64,000 nucleotides of DNA. It comes from JACPFV01 sp038043245. GTDB taxonomy: Bacteria > Pseudomonadota > Gammaproteobacteria > Nevskiales > Nevskiaceae. The notes under the pieces are model-generated. The model did no database searches and was not told where the DNA came from. It worked only from the letters and a program-made list of their open reading frames with translations. Below, in pieces: positions 53,400-63,262 of the stretch; position 1 is the stretch's first letter; each line of letters begins with the position of its first letter. Position numbers and translations under genes: made by a program. The stretch spans positions 62,001 to 126,000 of the forward strand of contig JBBTCH010000001.1 of NCBI GenBank assembly GCA_038043245.1. The letters are read 5' to 3'.

Positions 53400-54890
53400 A
53401 TGGCCGTTGAACATTTCGATGTGCTGATCGTGGGCGCGGGTCTGTCCGGCGTCGGCGCCGGCGTGCATCTGCAGAAGCGCTGCCCGAAGAAAACCTATGT
53501 CGTGCTGGAAGCGCGCGATGCCATCGGCGGCACCTGGGACCTGTTCCGCTATCCGGGCATCCGCTCTGATTCCGACATGTACACGCTCGGCTATTCGTTC
53601 AAGCCGTGGACGCAGGCCAAGGCCATCGCCGATGGGCCGTCGATCCTCAGCTACGTCCGCCAGACGGCGAAGGACTACGGCGTCGAGTCGAAGATCCGCT
53701 TTAACCACGCTGCCAAGCGCATCAGCTGGTCGAGCCAGGATGCGAAGTGGACGGTCGAGGCCGAACGCGGGCCATCGAAGGAACTCGTTCGTTTCACCTG
53801 CAATTTCATCTACAACTGCAGCGGCTACTACAGCTACGCCGGTGGTTACACGCCGGAGTTTCCGGGCGTATCCAACTTCAAGGGTCAGCTGATCCATCCG
53901 CAGAAGTGGCCGGAGAATCTCGACTACAGCGGCAAGAAAGTGGTGGTGATCGGCAGCGGTGCGACCGCGGTGACGCTGGTGCCCTCGATGACCGACAAGG
54001 CCGCGCACGTGACCATGCTGCAGCGCTCGCCGACCTACATCATGTCCTTGCCGGCCGAGGACGCCATCGCCAATTTCCTGCGCCGCATCCTGCCGGCGAA
54101 AGTCGCCTACATCATCACCCGCTGGAAGAACGTGCTGATGCAGATGTTCTTCTACAAGCTCAGCAAAGCGGCGCCGGGTGTGGTCAAGGGCATGACGCGC
54201 CATGTCGCACGCCAGGGACTGGGGCCGGACTTTGACTTGAGCCACTTCAAGCCCAAGTACAACCCCTGGGACCAGCGCGTCTGTCTGGTGCCGGACGGCG
54301 ATCTGTTCAATGTACTGAAGGCGGGCACTGCCTCCATCGTCACCGACCACATCGAGACCTTCACCGAAAAAGGCATCAAGCTGAAATCGGGCAAGGAACT
54401 GGAGGCCGACATCATCGTCAGCGCCACCGGTCTGAGCATGCTGGCGCTGGGCGGCATGCAGATCGCGGTTGACGGCCGCAGCATCGAGCTCGGCAAGACC
54501 ATGAGCTACAAAGGCATGATGCTGAGCGGCGTGCCGAACCTGGCGCTGGCACTCGGTTACACCAATGCCTCTTGGACGCTGAAGTGCGACCTGACGTCCG
54601 AATATTTCTGTCGCTTGCTCAATCACATGGACAACCACGGCTACCGGCAATGCACGCCGCGCAACAACGATCCGTCGGTGACGGAAGTGCCGCTGATCGA
54701 TTTTTCGTCCGGCTATGTCCTGCGCGCGGTCGAGAAGCTGCCCAAGCAGGGCTCGAAGGCGCCGTGGAAGCTGTATCAGAACTACGCGCTGGACATCCTC
54801 ACGCTGAAGTTTGGCGCGGTCGAAGACGGCGCCATGGAATTTTCCAGTGCCGCTACCGCGGTTCCGGCAATGCAGGGCGCCAACAGCTAG
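53400..54890 (+). CDS. Flavin-containing monooxygenase, Baeyer-Villiger type
   Basis: 496 residues from the ATG at 53400 with AGGAG 5 nt upstream. Two Rossmann motifs: GAGLSGVG (FAD) and GSGATAV (NADPH), with the BVMO fingerprint FKGQLIHPQKWP between. Oxidises ketones or heteroatoms with NADPH and O2; the substrate is unknown, with alkanone or steroid ketones possible. Paired with a second BVMO convergent at 55.0-56.5 kb, and divergent from gspA. Confidence 0.9.
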   Translation: MAVEHFDVLIVGAGLSGVGAGVHLQKRCPKKTYVVLEARDAIGGTWDLFRYPGIRSDSDMYTLGYSFKPWTQAKAIADGPSILSYVRQTAKDYGVESKIRFNHAAKRISWSSQDAKWTVEAERGPSKELVRFTCNFIYNCSGYYSYAGGYTPEFPGVSNFKGQLIHPQKWPENLDYSGKKVVVIGSGATAVTLVPSMTDKAAHVTMLQRSPTYIMSLPAEDAIANFLRRILPAKVAYIITRWKNVLMQMFFYKLSKAAPGVVKGMTRHVARQGLGPDFDLSHFKPKYNPWDQRVCLVPDGDLFNVLKAGTASIVTDHIETFTEKGIKLKSGKELEADIIVSATGLSMLALGGMQIAVDGRSIELGKTMSYKGMMLSGVPNLALALGYTNASWTLKCDLTSEYFCRLLNHMDNHGYRQCTPRNNDPSVTEVPLIDFSSGYVLRAVEKLPKQGSKAPWKLYQNYALDILTLKFGAVEDGAMEFSSAATAVPAMQGANS

Positions 54891-54907
54891 GGAATCGCTG
54901 ATTAATT

Positions 54908-54942
54908 CCCGTTCGTGGTGAGCTTGTCGAACCATGAACGGG
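54908..54942. repeat. REP-like palindrome (cccgttcgtggtgagcttg... type)
   Basis: A 35-nt palindrome with arms cccgttcgtgg/ccatgaacggg (one mismatch), loop tgagcttgtcgaa. A common proteobacterial REP sequence between the convergent monooxygenase genes. Confidence 0.8.
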
Positions 54943-54967
54943 TAAAAGTGGCGCCCTTCAACGACTC

Positions 54968-55028
54968 GGCCGCTCACCCTTCGACAGGCTCAGAGCCTGT
55001 CCCGAGTCTGTCGAGGGAGCGAACGGCC
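54968..55028. repeat. REP-like palindrome (second copy)
   Basis: ggccgctcacccttcgacag at one end pairs imperfectly with ctgtcgagggagcgaacggcc at the other. Same family as the 54908 and 56576 copies. Confidence 0.75.
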
Positions 55029-55045
55029 AATTGTTTAGGGGTTCC

Positions 55046-56533
55046 CTAGCTGAGGCAGTAATCCTCTAGCGGAAACCGCGAAGCTTTCCATAGCGCCAGA
55101 TAAGTCGTCGTCGGCCGCAGCAGCGTGGCCTCGCCATGCTGGTTGAAGTAATAGCTGCGTGCCGGCGCGCAATTGCCGTTGACGAACACCGAGCGGCTCA
55201 CGCGCTGCTTCATCACGCTCAGATAGCTAGCGTTGGCGGCCTCCGATACTTCAAACGTGTTCGCCTGCTTGCGTTTCATTTCATTGAGCAGGCGCTTCAT
55301 GTGCTTCATCTGCACTTCGATCGTATTGAAGTAGGACAAGCCGCTGTACGCGTAAGGGCTGGGCAGGCTGAACAGGTTGGGGAAGCCCGGCACTGAAATA
55401 CCTTCGTAGGCCTGGAAACGGTTCTGTCGCCACCACGCGCCCAGATTGCGTCCGGACTTGCCGACGACTTCGATGGCGGGGAAGTTCTTCTCCCACAGAT
55501 CGAAGCCGGTGGCCAGCACCAGCGTGTCGATCTCACGTTTCTTGCCGTCGCTGGTGACAATGCCGTCCGGCTCGATGCGCTCAATGCCGTCCGTCACCAG
55601 TTCGACATTGGGCCGGTTGAAGGTCGGGTAATAAGTGTTCGAGAACGTTGGCCGTTTGCAGCCGAAACTGTAATGCGGCGTGAGCTTGGCGCGCAGGAAC
55701 GGGTCATTGATCTGTCGCGCCAGGTGCGCCTTGCAGACTTTCTCCATGCGCCGGGTCACGCTGGGCCACTGCTTGTTGTAGAGCACGCCCAGCACCATGA
55801 TCAGCTCAAGGATCGTGTCGGTGAAAAACCGCGCGATGCGCTGGGTGAACGGCAGCGAGTTGAACATGCGCCGCACCCACGGCGCGATCTTCGCATCCGC
55901 CTTGGGCGTGACCCAGATCGCGGTGCGCTGGAACACCGACATCTGCTTGAGCTTGGGCGCGATCATCGGCAGCAGCTGCACGGCGGTCGCGCCGGTGCCG
56001 ATCACCGCCGCACGCTTGCCGTTGAGGTCGTAAGTGTTGTCCCAGGCGGCGGTGTGGATGATTTTGCCAGCGAAGGATTGGATGCCCGGGATGTCGGGCA
56101 CATGCGTCTGCGACAGGAAGCCAGTGGCCAGAATCAGCAATCGCGCCGTCAGCGGTTTCTGCCCTGCGGCATGCACCGTCCAGCAGCGGCTCTGTTCGTC
56201 GTAGGCGGCGCGCTCGATGGTGGTGTTGAACTGCATGTACTGACGCAGCCGGTATTTGTCCGCCACATGCGCGGCATAGGCCTTCAGCTCCGCGCCGGGC
56301 GCGTACATCCGCGACCAGTTCGGGTTCGGCTCGAACGAATACGAATAGGTGAACGAGGGGATGTCCACCGCAAGGCCGGGGTAGTGGTTGACGTGCCAGG
56401 TGCCGCCGAGGTCGTCGGCGCGTTCCAGCATGCGGATCGAGGTGATGCCGAGCCGACCCAGCTGGATCGCCGCACCCATGCCGCCAAAGCCAGCGCCGAC
56501 GATGATCGCCTCGTAATCGGGTTTCGTGTTCAT
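55046..56533 (-). CDS. Flavin-containing monooxygenase, Baeyer-Villiger type (second)
   Basis: 495 residues from the ATG at 56533 (GGAG upstream). GAGFGGMG, FAGKIIHTAAW (BVMO fingerprint) and GTGATAV motifs, plus VLATGFDLW. It differs much from the first BVMO, so the pair is not a recent tandem copy. Convergent with it across a REP-like gap. Substrate unknown. Confidence 0.9.
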   Translation of the reverse strand: MNTKPDYEAIIVGAGFGGMGAAIQLGRLGITSIRMLERADDLGGTWHVNHYPGLAVDIPSFTYSYSFEPNPNWSRMYAPGAELKAYAAHVADKYRLRQYMQFNTTIERAAYDEQSRCWTVHAAGQKPLTARLLILATGFLSQTHVPDIPGIQSFAGKIIHTAAWDNTYDLNGKRAAVIGTGATAVQLLPMIAPKLKQMSVFQRTAIWVTPKADAKIAPWVRRMFNSLPFTQRIARFFTDTILELIMVLGVLYNKQWPSVTRRMEKVCKAHLARQINDPFLRAKLTPHYSFGCKRPTFSNTYYPTFNRPNVELVTDGIERIEPDGIVTSDGKKREIDTLVLATGFDLWEKNFPAIEVVGKSGRNLGAWWRQNRFQAYEGISVPGFPNLFSLPSPYAYSGLSYFNTIEVQMKHMKRLLNEMKRKQANTFEVSEAANASYLSVMKQRVSRSVFVNGNCAPARSYYFNQHGEATLLRPTTTYLALWKASRFPLEDYCLS

Positions 56534-56575
56534 GCAGGCTCCGTTTGCGTGGCCCACAGTTTATTGAAAAACTTT

Positions 56576-56601
56576 GTTCGCCCTGAGCCTGTCGAGGGGC
56601 G
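56576..56601. repeat. REP-like half element (gttcgccctgagcctgtcgag)
   Basis: Single copy of the same repeat family as at 54908 and 54968, without a full second arm. In the gap between the second BVMO and the orphan lipoprotein. Confidence 0.65.
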
Positions 56602-56699
56602 GGTAGGGCGGGGAATGTCCTTATCGGCCAGAAGCGGATCGAAGGCGTTAGAGTAAGACTGATGAAAATCCGCGTCCGTTAATTAGTTGCTGGACATCT

Positions 56700-57635
56700 A
56701 TGAAGACTATCTTGGTTGCCTTGGTTAGTGCGTCGCTGGCCGCATGCGCTGCGTCGCAGCGCATCGCGATGCCTGGACAAGTATTTGAGGGTAGCTACAT
56801 CCATATTGAGGCACCCACCAACGGCACGTGGGAGATCATCAGCGATTCGTCGTCCGGAATGGTGTTCGCAAAAGGTGATCGCTCTACTAGCGAAACCTTC
56901 GTCGCTGCGGTCGCTATTTTCGGCCTGCCCCCGACCAACACAAAAGAAGAATTTGTGTCTCTGGTTAGAGAAAGTGTGAATAAAGACACTGATCCAGCTC
57001 GATTCGAGATGCAAAACGAGCATTTCCAGCATACAAGCGAGCGTCCGTATTCCTGCATACGGCATCAATCCGTCGCGAAAGACAAAGCGCCCGCTGGCCC
57101 GATAGCACCGCTGTGGCTAGAAATGTACGCATTGTATTGCCGTCACCCGGTGCAACCCGAGTCGGGCTTCTCGGTTGTCTATTCTCATCGCGGCTCGCAG
57201 CTGTATCCCAATCTACGACAAGAAGCTGAGAAGTTCATTCAAGGGGTTCGGGCGCCTGGATCCAAGAGCGCCAACATTTTGGGGACTCAGGACGTGACCG
57301 CGGCAGCGCCGCAAGGAACGAGCAGGGTGATCTTCTTCAACACCTCGAACTCGTGGCTTTACAACGATGCGTCTGCGATCCAAATTTCCATTGATGGCCG
57401 CAAGCTCTCGCATATCAAGATGGGCGAGTTTGTGCAGACATTTCTCGTCCCCGGCACTCACACGCTCAATTTGAAGCACAGGGACGTCTTCCTTTTCAAC
57501 GACGACTTCAGTCTTGAGGTGCCGGCGGGAGAGCTTTTCGTCAGGGTTTTTAACGAGATCACAGCCACTCAATACGAAATTGTAAAAACGCTTCCCGCCG
57601 ACTTCTCCAAATACAAGCAGCTAGAAAAGCGCTGA
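56700..57635 (+). CDS. Hypothetical lipoprotein
   Basis: 311 residues. Lipoprotein signal with lipobox LAAC (Cys16). The mature part has a first domain (~25-180) and a second (~200-311) rich in beta strands (FFNTSNSWLYNDASAIQISIDGRKLSHI..., FLVPGTHTLNLKHRDVFLFNDDFSLEV), the latter resembling DUF2846-like small lipoprotein domains. No exact family recognised. Its codon use is visibly less GC-biased than the neighbours. It ends 15 bp inside the convergent amine oxidase gene. Confidence 0.7.
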   Translation: MKTILVALVSASLAACAASQRIAMPGQVFEGSYIHIEAPTNGTWEIISDSSSGMVFAKGDRSTSETFVAAVAIFGLPPTNTKEEFVSLVRESVNKDTDPARFEMQNEHFQHTSERPYSCIRHQSVAKDKAPAGPIAPLWLEMYALYCRHPVQPESGFSVVYSHRGSQLYPNLRQEAEKFIQGVRAPGSKSANILGTQDVTAAAPQGTSRVIFFNTSNSWLYNDASAIQISIDGRKLSHIKMGEFVQTFLVPGTHTLNLKHRDVFLFNDDFSLEVPAGELFVRVFNEITATQYEIVKTLPADFSKYKQLEKR

Positions 57636-59114
57636 CACTTCCTGCGCCGCCCGCTCTCCTGAGCGCACGGCGCCATCCATATAGCCGGTCCAGTAACCTG
57701 CAGATTCGGTGCCTGCCCAATGGATACGTCCCACGGGCGCGGTGAGGGCAGGCCCATAAGCCGTCAGTAGTCCGGGTGGCGCGATGGCAGTGGGGCAGCC
57801 GCGTGTCCATTCCTCTTGTCCCCAGTCCGCCACGTACCACTCGCGTACCTCGCGGGCTTTTCCCCCGAAGCAGCTCACGAAGTTTTCGACCACGGCCTCG
57901 CGAAGCGCGTCGGGGCGATCGGCGTATTGGCGCGCGCCGTCGCCGCCGACGAAACCGAGCAACAGTCCGCGACTGCCATCCGGCGGTGAGACGTCGAAGA
58001 TGCTGCGTGCCGGTCCGGCGGTGATCACCGCCGAACCGTTGAGGCCGTCCTTGCGCCAGAACGGTGTGTCGTAGACCGCTTCGCATTTGATCAACCAGCC
58101 GAAGCCGAGGCGCTGAGTGAGTTGATCGCGCGCGACCGGCAGCAGCGGCTCCCAGTGCATGCGTCCCGCCAGACTCGGCGGCACGGCAACGATGGCCTGC
58201 TTGCCGCGTACGGTGGCGCGATCACCGATCAGCGTGACGCCGCTGCGATCCTGAACGATGCGCCGCACCGGATTCGACAGCAGCACACGGTCGCCGAGAG
58301 CGGCCGCCATGCGTTTGCTGATGGCCTGCGCGCCTTCGACCACCCGGCGCTCCTGCGCGCCGTTGCGGGTGTTGAGCAGGCGCTCGATGGTGCCCGGCGT
58401 GCCTTCGGTGCCGGCGCAGGCGATGTAGTGCAGTGCGAACAGCGCCGACATCTCGCGCGCCTCGGCGCCGAACACGGCTTCGAAACCGGCCGAGAGGTTT
58501 TGCGCGGTCTGGTCGAGCACATTGAGCGTGCGTGTGCGCAGCCAGGATTCCAGCGTCTGGCGGTCGAGCGTGGCGGCGTCTTCGGCCAGCCAGGGTTTGC
58601 CGACCGGAATGTTTTTGGCGATCTGGTTGATCCAGGTGGCGGCTACCGCCATGTCGGGGATGATCAACGGGTCGGGCGGCACCGAGCCCAAGGGTGGCTG
58701 GTCCTTGAAGGTGTCGCGGTCGCCGCGTGAGAGGTAGACGGTTTCGCCTTGGTAGTGCTGATCGAAAAGATGCAGGCCCAGTTCCTTGACCAGCCGGATC
58801 ACATGATTCTGCGTCGGGCCGATCCAAGTGCCACCGAGTTCGGCGATCACGCCCGGTGTAACTTCATGGCTCCAGGTGCGGCCGCCGACGCGCTTGCGTG
58901 CTTCGCAGACCAGCACGCTGCGGCCGGCCTGCGTGAGTTTGCGCGCGGCCGTCAGCCCGGCGATGCCGGCGCCGACGATGACCACATCGGCGTCTCGAGT
59001 CTTGGTCGCCGGAGTTTTGGCGTCTGTCGTCTCGCTCAGCGCGAGGCCGGCGCCCACGGCTGCCGTGCCAGTCAGCAGCTGGCGTCGGGTGAAAGCAGGC
59101 TTGTCGTCGTTCAT
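57621..59114 (-). CDS. Flavin monoamine oxidase family protein, Tat-exported
   Basis: 497 residues. ATG at 59114 overlaps the previous gene's stop (ATGA); an ATG four codons upstream (59126) is also possible. Twin-arginine signal TRRQLLTGTAAVGAGLAL, then FAD motifs VVIVGAGIAGLTAARKL, RVGGRTWS and the C-terminal HWAGTESAGYWTGYMDGAVRSGERAA typical of MAO-like oxidases. Oxidises amines (polyamine or monoamine) in the periplasm with FAD; substrate unknown. Confidence 0.9.
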   Translation of the reverse strand: MNDDKPAFTRRQLLTGTAAVGAGLALSETTDAKTPATKTRDADVVIVGAGIAGLTAARKLTQAGRSVLVCEARKRVGGRTWSHEVTPGVIAELGGTWIGPTQNHVIRLVKELGLHLFDQHYQGETVYLSRGDRDTFKDQPPLGSVPPDPLIIPDMAVAATWINQIAKNIPVGKPWLAEDAATLDRQTLESWLRTRTLNVLDQTAQNLSAGFEAVFGAEAREMSALFALHYIACAGTEGTPGTIERLLNTRNGAQERRVVEGAQAISKRMAAALGDRVLLSNPVRRIVQDRSGVTLIGDRATVRGKQAIVAVPPSLAGRMHWEPLLPVARDQLTQRLGFGWLIKCEAVYDTPFWRKDGLNGSAVITAGPARSIFDVSPPDGSRGLLLGFVGGDGARQYADRPDALREAVVENFVSCFGGKAREVREWYVADWGQEEWTRGCPTAIAPPGLLTAYGPALTAPVGRIHWAGTESAGYWTGYMDGAVRSGERAAQEVSALF

Positions 59115-59563
59115 GAGCTTTGCCATTGCATGTCGATGTGCGGGATGCCGTCTTCCATGTATTGCGCGCTGCTCGGAGTGAATCCCAGTGTTTGATAGAA
59201 CGGCGCCAGGTGCGCCTGCGCCTGAGCGCGCACTGGCAGGCGCGGGTATCGTTCGGCGCAGCGCGCGAGGCCTAACTCAATGGCTTTGCGAGAATGTCCC
59301 TTGCGACGCTGCTCTTTCACGACCACAAGACGACCGAGTGCGGGAATGTCGGATTTGAGTCCCGGCGGCACCAGCCGCAGGTAGGCGACCAGCGCTTCAC
59401 CCTCGAAGCCGCACAGGTGTTCGCAAGCGGGATCGCGGCCATCCATGTCGGAGAACACGCAGTTCTGCTCGACCACGAAGATGTCGCTGCGCAGCTTGAG
59501 GAAGGCGTGCAGCGCGTCGGGCGAGAGCTCCTGCCATGCATACCACTTCCACTCAAGGTTCAT
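59111..59563 (-). CDS. ElaA-like GNAT N-acetyltransferase
   Basis: 150 residues. ElaA signature: start WKWYAWQELS, LKLRSDIFVVEQNC, DGRDPACEHL, LGRLVVVKEQRRKGHSRKAIE (the RRKG acetyl-CoA site). Uncharacterised GNAT; substrate unknown. Coupled to the amine oxidase by a 4 bp overlap. Confidence 0.85.
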   Translation of the reverse strand: MNLEWKWYAWQELSPDALHAFLKLRSDIFVVEQNCVFSDMDGRDPACEHLCGFEGEALVAYLRLVPPGLKSDIPALGRLVVVKEQRRKGHSRKAIELGLARCAERYPRLPVRAQAQAHLAPFYQTLGFTPSSAQYMEDGIPHIDMQWQSS

Positions 59564-59603
59564 CGTCGGTTTATCCTGTGCACATCATCTTAAGAGTAAC
59601 TCC

Positions 59604-60386
59604 ATGCGCGGGCTTTGCTTTCTGCTGGTTGCGTTTTGCGGTATGGCGACGGCACAGGAATCCACGCTGGAGCAGATTCTCAAGCGCGGCGAGTTGCGCG
59701 TGGGTCTGGAGGCCGGCTACATGCCGTTCGAGATGCGCGACCGCAAGGGCGACATCATCGGTTTCGACGTGGACCTGGCGCGGCTGATGGCGCGACAGAT
59801 GGGCGTCAAGCTGACGCTGGTCAACACGCAGTGGGACGGCATCATCGCCGCGTTACTGACTAGCAAGTTCGATCTGCTGATGGGCGGCATGACTATCACT
59901 GCCGAGCGCAATCTCAAGGTCAATTTCACCGATCCGTACGTGCTGATCGGCCAGACCGTGGTGATGCACAAGAAGCACACGGCGACGATCAAGTCTTACC
60001 GCGACCTGAACACTCCGACCTACACGGTCGCCACCAAACTCGGCACCACCGGCGACATCGCCGCGCGCAAGTACATCCCCAAGTCGCGCATCAAGGCCTA
60101 CGAATCCGAAGCAGACGCGGCCATCGAGGTGCGTCAGGGCCGCGCCGATGCCTTTGTCTATGACCTGCCGTTCAATGCGGTCTACGTGGCGCAGAATCCG
60201 GAGAACCTCGTGCATCTCAAGGAGCCGTTCACGCAGGAGGCGCTGGGTTGGGCGGTGCGCAAGCGCGACCCGGATTTCCTCAACTGGCTGAATCACTTTC
60301 TGGCGCAGATCAAGCGCGACGGTATTTACGACGCGCTTTATAAAAAGTGGTTCGAGGGCACGATCTGGCTGAAGAATCTGCAATGA
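59604..60386 (+). CDS. Polar amino-acid ABC transporter, substrate-binding protein
   Basis: 260 residues from the ATG at 59604. Signal peptide (LCFLLVAFCGMATAQ), then a class 3 solute-binding fold: LRVGLEAGYMPFEM, GFDVDLARLMA, MTITAERNLKVNFTDPY, LGTTGDIAA. Delivers a polar amino acid to the permease; ligand specificity not readable. The permease gene follows after ~100 bp containing a dispersed repeat. Confidence 0.93.
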   Translation: MRGLCFLLVAFCGMATAQESTLEQILKRGELRVGLEAGYMPFEMRDRKGDIIGFDVDLARLMARQMGVKLTLVNTQWDGIIAALLTSKFDLLMGGMTITAERNLKVNFTDPYVLIGQTVVMHKKHTATIKSYRDLNTPTYTVATKLGTTGDIAARKYIPKSRIKAYESEADAAIEVRQGRADAFVYDLPFNAVYVAQNPENLVHLKEPFTQEALGWAVRKRDPDFLNWLNHFLAQIKRDGIYDALYKKWFEGTIWLKNLQ

Positions 60387-60396
60387 TTTTTCCTTC

Positions 60397-60480
60397 GTCA
60401 TTCCGGCGAATGCCGGAATCCAGGCGACGCACAGCGTCGTTGCAAATCAAACGCTGGACACCGGCTTGCGCCGGCGTGAC
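60397..60480. repeat. gtcattccggcgaa... ...cgccggcgtgac type inverted repeat
   Basis: gtcattccggcgaatgccgg at the left and ccggcttgcgccggcgtgac at the right form small GC hairpins and outer matching ends. A commonly seen dispersed repeat. Inserted between substrate-binding and permease genes of one transporter. Confidence 0.7.
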
Positions 60481-60489
60481 GGACCAATA

Positions 60490-61417
60490 ATGAATCGCTG
60501 GCTCTGGCACGGCGTCTATGTCGCGGTGTTGCTCGTCGTCGGCTGGGCGATCTACAAGGCCAGCGAGCGCGTGGACTACACCTGGCGCTGGGAGCGCATC
60601 ACGCAATACATCGTTAGTACCGAGGGCGATGAGGTTCGCGCTTCGTTCGACGGCTTCGTCGCGCTGGCGGCAGACGGTAGGTCTTTGACGCTCAACGAAC
60701 TCAATGGCGGTCGTTCGGAAGTCTTCACCGAATTCGACACCGTGCTGGCCGGCGACGGTGACCTGGTGTTCCAGAACGACGTACTGGCGCGAAAAGCCGG
60801 CCTGCGTGCAGGCCCGCTGGCAGTTGGCTTGTGGGTGACGCTGGAAATCTCGGCGCTGGCCCTGGTGCTGGCCCTGGTGCTCGGACTGATCGCAGGCTTG
60901 GGCCGCGTTTCGCACAACCCGGCGGCGCGCCAGCTGGCGGCCACCTACGTGGAAGTCATCCGCGGCACGCCGCTGCTGGTGCAGATCTTCATCTTCTATT
61001 TCTTCATCGGCACCGTGCTGCAGCTCTCGGCCTTTGCCGCCGGCGTTGCCGCGCTGGCGGTGTTCACCGGCGCCTATGTCGCCGAGATCATCCGTGCCGG
61101 CATCGAGGCGGTGCCACGCGGCCAGATGGAAGCCGCGCGCAGTCTTGGACTGAGCACGGCTCAGGCGATGCGTTTCATTGTGCTGCCGCAGGCGTTGAAA
61201 AAATCCCTGCCGCCGCTGGCCGGACAGTCCATCAGCCTGATCAAGGATTCTTCGCTGGTGTCGGTGATGGCGCTGACCGACCTGACCAAGGCCGGGCGCG
61301 AGGTGGTGAGCAGCACCTTTTCGCCTTTCGAGGTCTGGTTCACCGTCGCCGCTATGTATCTGCTGCTCACCGGCGGGTTGTCGATCTTCGTGCGTCGGCT
61401 TGAAAAGAGAATGGCGC

Positions 61418-61425
<8 letters not shown>
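60490..61425 (+). CDS. Polar amino-acid ABC transporter permease with an N-terminal periplasmic domain
   Basis: 311 residues from the ATG at 60490. A TM at ~7-24 is followed by an ~80-residue soluble stretch (e.g. RWERITQYIVS, SFDGFVALAADGRSLTLNEL) that looks like a small beta domain, and then the standard HisM/GlnP-type permease (TMs from ~112; EAA loop EAARSLGLSTAQAMRFIVLPQALKKSLPP). Length is longer than typical (~220-240) because of this extension. Overlaps the ATPase gene by 8 bp. Confidence 0.9.
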
Positions 61426-62155
<730 letters not shown>

Positions 62156-62201
62156 ATCCGGATGATCGTCCCCAGATAGCAGGTCTCACAGGGAGAGGCT
62201 C

Positions 62202-63062
62202 ATGAAACAGCTTCGAGAGGTCAGCCGTCAGGCTTCCGGCCACTGGGTGGGCGATGGTTTTCCGGTGCGCCAGCTGGTTTCGATCGAGCGTGACGCGGCT
62301 TCGACCAGTCCGTTCCTGATGCTCGATCACGCCGGCCCGCGCGAATTTCCACCGGCACAGACCCCGCGCGGGGTGGGCGCTCATCCGCATCGCGGCTTCG
62401 AGACCGTGACCATCGTCTATCACGGCGAGGTCGAGCACCGCGACACGGCCGGCAATAGTGGCGTCATCGGGCCCGGCGACGTGCAATGGATGACCGCGGC
62501 TTCCGGCGTGCTGCACGACGAGTTTCACTCGCGCTCCTTCACCGCGCGTGGCGGCGTGATGGAGATGGCGCAGCTGTGGGTCAATCTGCCGGCCAGACAC
62601 AAGATGGATGCGCCGCGCTATCAGGGCCTCACCACCGCGCAGATCCCGTCGATCGAACTCGCGCAGCATGCGGGGCAGGTGCGAGTGATCGCTGGCGAAT
62701 ACCAGGGCATGAAAGGCCCAGCGCAGACGTTTTCACCGATGAACGTGCTCGACCTGCGCCTGAAGGCAGGTCATGCCGCGACCTTCGATGCGCCTGAGGG
62801 CTGGAACGCGATGCTGGTGGTTTTGCACGGAGCGGTGGAGGTGGAAGGCCAGAAGCTTGCGGCCGAGGAAGTTGCGCACTACGGCCGCGAAGGCAAGGGC
62901 CTTGCGCTGAAAGCGGTGGAAGACACAACGGCACTGATCCTCAGCGGGCAGCCACTGGATGAGCCGATCGCGCATTACGGACCGTTTGTGATGAACACGC
63001 AGCAGGAGCTCAAGCAGGCTTTCGCGGATTACAACAGCGGCCGGTTCGGGCACTTGGCATAG
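62202..63062 (+). CDS. Pirin family protein
   Basis: 286 residues. Bicupin fold; the metal-binding motif is visible as HPHRGFETVTIVYHGEVEHRD, providing three His and a Glu. Pirins bind Fe and some have quercetinase activity. GGAG-like Shine-Dalgarno before the ATG. Role unknown. A terminator follows 14 bp later. Confidence 0.93.
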   Translation: MKQLREVSRQASGHWVGDGFPVRQLVSIERDAASTSPFLMLDHAGPREFPPAQTPRGVGAHPHRGFETVTIVYHGEVEHRDTAGNSGVIGPGDVQWMTAASGVLHDEFHSRSFTARGGVMEMAQLWVNLPARHKMDAPRYQGLTTAQIPSIELAQHAGQVRVIAGEYQGMKGPAQTFSPMNVLDLRLKAGHAATFDAPEGWNAMLVVLHGAVEVEGQKLAAEEVAHYGREGKGLALKAVEDTTALILSGQPLDEPIAHYGPFVMNTQQELKQAFADYNSGRFGHLA

Positions 63063-63075
63063 CCGTGCACATAAA

Positions 63076-63105
63076 AAAGGGTCAGCGAGAATCCGCTGAC
63101 CCTTT
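63076..63105. terminator. Hairpin terminator after the pirin gene
   Basis: aaagggtcagcg (63076-63087) pairs with cgctgacccttt (63094-63105), 6-nt loop, preceded by an A run. Perfect 12 bp stem. Confidence 0.85.
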
Positions 63106-63262
63106 CAATTGGGGCGGCGTCTATCGAAAAGACGGCCTAAGTAAATGAACTAAGGGCGATAAATTTTATTCTGGTTCTGACTTGCCCCCTAGATTGCCCC
63201 TAAAGTCGAATTTACTCCCCCTGCTATAAATCCATTGTCTGCTCGACATCTTTGGAGCATTG

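Noticed and set aside
53358..54977. 539-codon open frame on the minus strand over the first monooxygenase
   Set aside because: Antisense of a gene with clear FAD and NADPH motifs; no start signal or family.
63106..63262. Prophage attachment site
   Set aside because: Only short repeats and no integrase are visible within the window; the call would need sequence beyond base 64000.
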